This document shows, piece by piece, positions 4,677-6,121 of a stretch of 6,121 bases of DNA. The notes beneath the pieces were generated by a model that did no database searches, was not told the DNA's origin, and was given only the letters and a program-made list of their open reading frames with translations. The number at the start of each line of letters is the position of its first letter. Position 1 is the stretch's first letter. The DNA comes from JAZLIT01 sp045617525 (GTDB taxonomy: Bacteria > Bacillota > Bacilli > Bacillales_A > Planococcaceae): NCBI GenBank assembly GCA_045617525.1, contig JAZLIT010000150.1:1-6121 (forward strand), written 5' to 3'. Made by a program: the position numbers and the translations under genes.

Positions 4677-6121
4677 ATGAAGCAAAATGGATGGAATTTT
4701 GATAATAGTTATTTACAGTTGCCGCCGTTATTTTACAGTACCGTGACGTTAAATGAAGTCGCTGCGCCAGAGCTAGTTATTTACAATGAAGCGCTAGCTG
4801 AGGAACTTGAAATTGATGCGTTTGCAGAGGAGCTTTTACCAATTTTCGCGGGCAACGAATTACCAGATGACGCGGCGCAAATTGCACAAGCCTATGCTGG
4901 GCATCAATTTGGCTATTTTAATACGCTGGGCGATGGCCGTGCCATGCTAGTTGGCGAGCAGGTGACATCTAGCGGTAAGCGCTTTGATATTCAGCTAAAA
5001 GGATCGGGACGTACGCCGTTTTCTCGGAATGGTGATGGACGTGCGGCGCTTGGACCGATGCTACGCGAATATATAGTGAGCGAGGCAATGCATGCGCTAC
5101 ACATTCCAACGACACGTAGTTTGGCTGTTGTGACAACTGGCGAGCCAATTTATCGTTATGAGCAGCTACAGGGTGCGATTCTTACGCGCGTTGCGGCTAG
5201 TCATCTACGTGTAGGGACATTTCAATATGCAGCGCGCTATGGTGAGTTAGCCGATGTGAAGGCGCTCGCGGATTATGCGATTGAACGTCATTATCCACAT
5301 TTACTCGCGCGCGAGAATCGTTATGAGGCCTTTTTAGAAGAGGTCATTGCAACGCAGGCGAGATTGATTGCACAGTGGCAGCTAGTCGGCTTTATTCATG
5401 GTGTTATGAATACGGATAATGTGACGATTAGCGGTGAAACGATTGATTACGGGCCATGTGCATTTATGGATGCCTTTGATCCAGATACAGTGTTTAGCTC
5501 GATTGATCGCAACGGGCGTTATGCGTATGGCAATCAGCCGAGCATTGGTGGCTGGAATATGGCGCGTTTGGCGGAAAGTATTGCGCCACTTTTAGATGAG
5601 GACGAAGAACGTACAAATGAAATTGCGCAAGATTTATTGAAGCTTTATCCAACGTATTTTATGCAGGCATTTGATGCGGGCATGCGCCAAAAATTAGGCT
5701 TATCAAACGAAGAACAGGGTGACCGCGCACTTGCGCAAGGGCTAATGAAGTTGATGATGAAATACGATGCGGATTACACAAATACATTCCGCGCATTAAC
5801 TGCAAAAGTGCGCCCAAGTGATTCGCTCTTTGCGACGGCAGAATTTAGCGAATGGGAAAAGCAGTGGGAGGAACGATTGACGCGTCAAGAAATTTCACGT
5901 GCAGATGCTTATCAGCTGATGGATGCAGTCAATCCAGCAGTAATTGCGCGTAATCATCGCGTGGAGGATGCACTCGCGGCAGCAGAGCAGGGCGATTACA
6001 GTTTACTGCATAAGCTAGTAGCGATTCTGCAAAAACCTTACGAGTTAGCGGAGGAAAACCTAGCGTATAGCGAGCCAATGGGCGACGATGAGGGCCCGTA
6101 TCAGACGTATTGTGGAACGTA
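4677..6121 (+). CDS. selO: SelO/YdiU protein adenylyltransferase (stop codon cut by window edge)
   Basis: This is the bacterial homologue of selenoprotein O, a pseudokinase-fold enzyme that moves AMP from ATP to Ser, Thr or Tyr of target proteins, in E. coli linked to oxidative stress. The window holds 481 codons and then TA, and the last residues YCGT match the usual end of Bacillus members, so the protein is almost surely complete and only the third base of the stop is missing. Hallmarks include AQAYAGHQFG and LGDGRA (about 67-85), QLKGSGRTPFSR (106-117, with K108) and GDGRAALGPMLREY from 119. The active-site block HGVMNTDN is at 241-248, and DYGP at 257-260. By a one-residue offset from E. 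coli, D247 is the likely base and N248 and D257 bind metal. The only cysteines are C261 and C479, the latter third from the end. The ATG has AGAGGTG (4662-4668) 8 nt upstream. The gene is divergent from the small membrane protein gene. Confidence 0.93.
   Translation, partial: MKQNGWNFDNSYLQLPPLFYSTVTLNEVAAPELVIYNEALAEELEIDAFAEELLPIFAGNELPDDAAQIAQAYAGHQFGYFNTLGDGRAMLVGEQVTSSGKRFDIQLKGSGRTPFSRNGDGRAALGPMLREYIVSEAMHALHIPTTRSLAVVTTGEPIYRYEQLQGAILTRVAASHLRVGTFQYAARYGELADVKALADYAIERHYPHLLARENRYEAFLEEVIATQARLIAQWQLVGFIHGVMNTDNVTISGETIDYGPCAFMDAFDPDTVFSSIDRNGRYAYGNQPSIGGWNMARLAESIAPLLDEDEERTNEIAQDLLKLYPTYFMQAFDAGMRQKLGLSNEEQGDRALAQGLMKLMMKYDADYTNTFRALTAKVRPSDSLFATAEFSEWEKQWEERLTRQEISRADAYQLMDAVNPAVIARNHRVEDALAAAEQGDYSLLHKLVAILQKPYELAEENLAYSEPMGDDEGPYQTYCGT

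Noticed and set aside
1..6121. CRISPR array, tRNA or rRNA genes, insertion sequences, toxin-antitoxin or phage genes
   Set aside because: No spaced direct repeats, cloverleaf, terminal inverted repeats, transposase or phage-like protein was seen on reading both strands. All long frames are accounted for by ordinary chromosomal families.

Overview
The window looks like chromosomal DNA of a low-to-moderate GC Gram-positive bacterium of the Bacillales, most likely a Bacillus or Lysinibacillus/Solibacillus-type relative. The evidence is strong AGGAG-type ribosome binding sites, frequent GTG and TTG starts, U-tailed intrinsic terminators, and a Bmr/BmrR pair and a SelO protein that closely resemble Bacillus proteins known to me. 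The genus is an inference.

Layout from left to right. (1) Positions 1-1360, + strand: an ECF sigma factor, cut at its 5' end by the window edge, overlaps a gene for a single-pass membrane protein that is most likely its anti-sigma factor. An intrinsic terminator follows. This unit is visibly more AT-rich than the right half. (2) Positions 1396-3607, - strand: a MerR-family drug-sensing activator (BmrR-like) is followed downstream by a 12-helix MFS multidrug exporter (Bmr/NorA-like). Between them lies a promoter with the 19-bp spacer and internal dyad typical of MerR-activated promoters, so the circuit reads drug, then BmrR, then bmr. A strong terminator ends the exporter gene. (3) Positions 3604-4329, + strand: a flavin reductase-like (FMN-binding split barrel) gene is transcribed divergently from the regulator and ends in a terminator shared with the next, convergent gene. 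(4) Positions 4332-4571, - strand: a 64-residue single-pass membrane protein of unknown function, with a TTG start, a strong ribosome binding site and a run of ten A at its 5' end. (5) Positions 4623-6121, + strand: SelO/YdiU, a pseudokinase-fold protein AMPylator. It is essentially complete, and the window ends inside what is probably its stop codon.

The genes form four or five independent transcription units. Two have clear internal logic: the sigma/anti-sigma pair, which should sense an envelope signal, and the BmrR/Bmr drug-response pair. SelO and the flavin reductase are both redox-linked by family, but nothing in the sequence ties them together. There is no gene-free stretch over 300 bases. 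I saw no tRNA, rRNA, CRISPR array, insertion sequence or prophage feature, and no clear evidence of a wholly new system. The points most worth checking are the bmr promoter and gene order, the two-cysteine arrangement in SelO, and the small membrane protein with its homopolymer tract.
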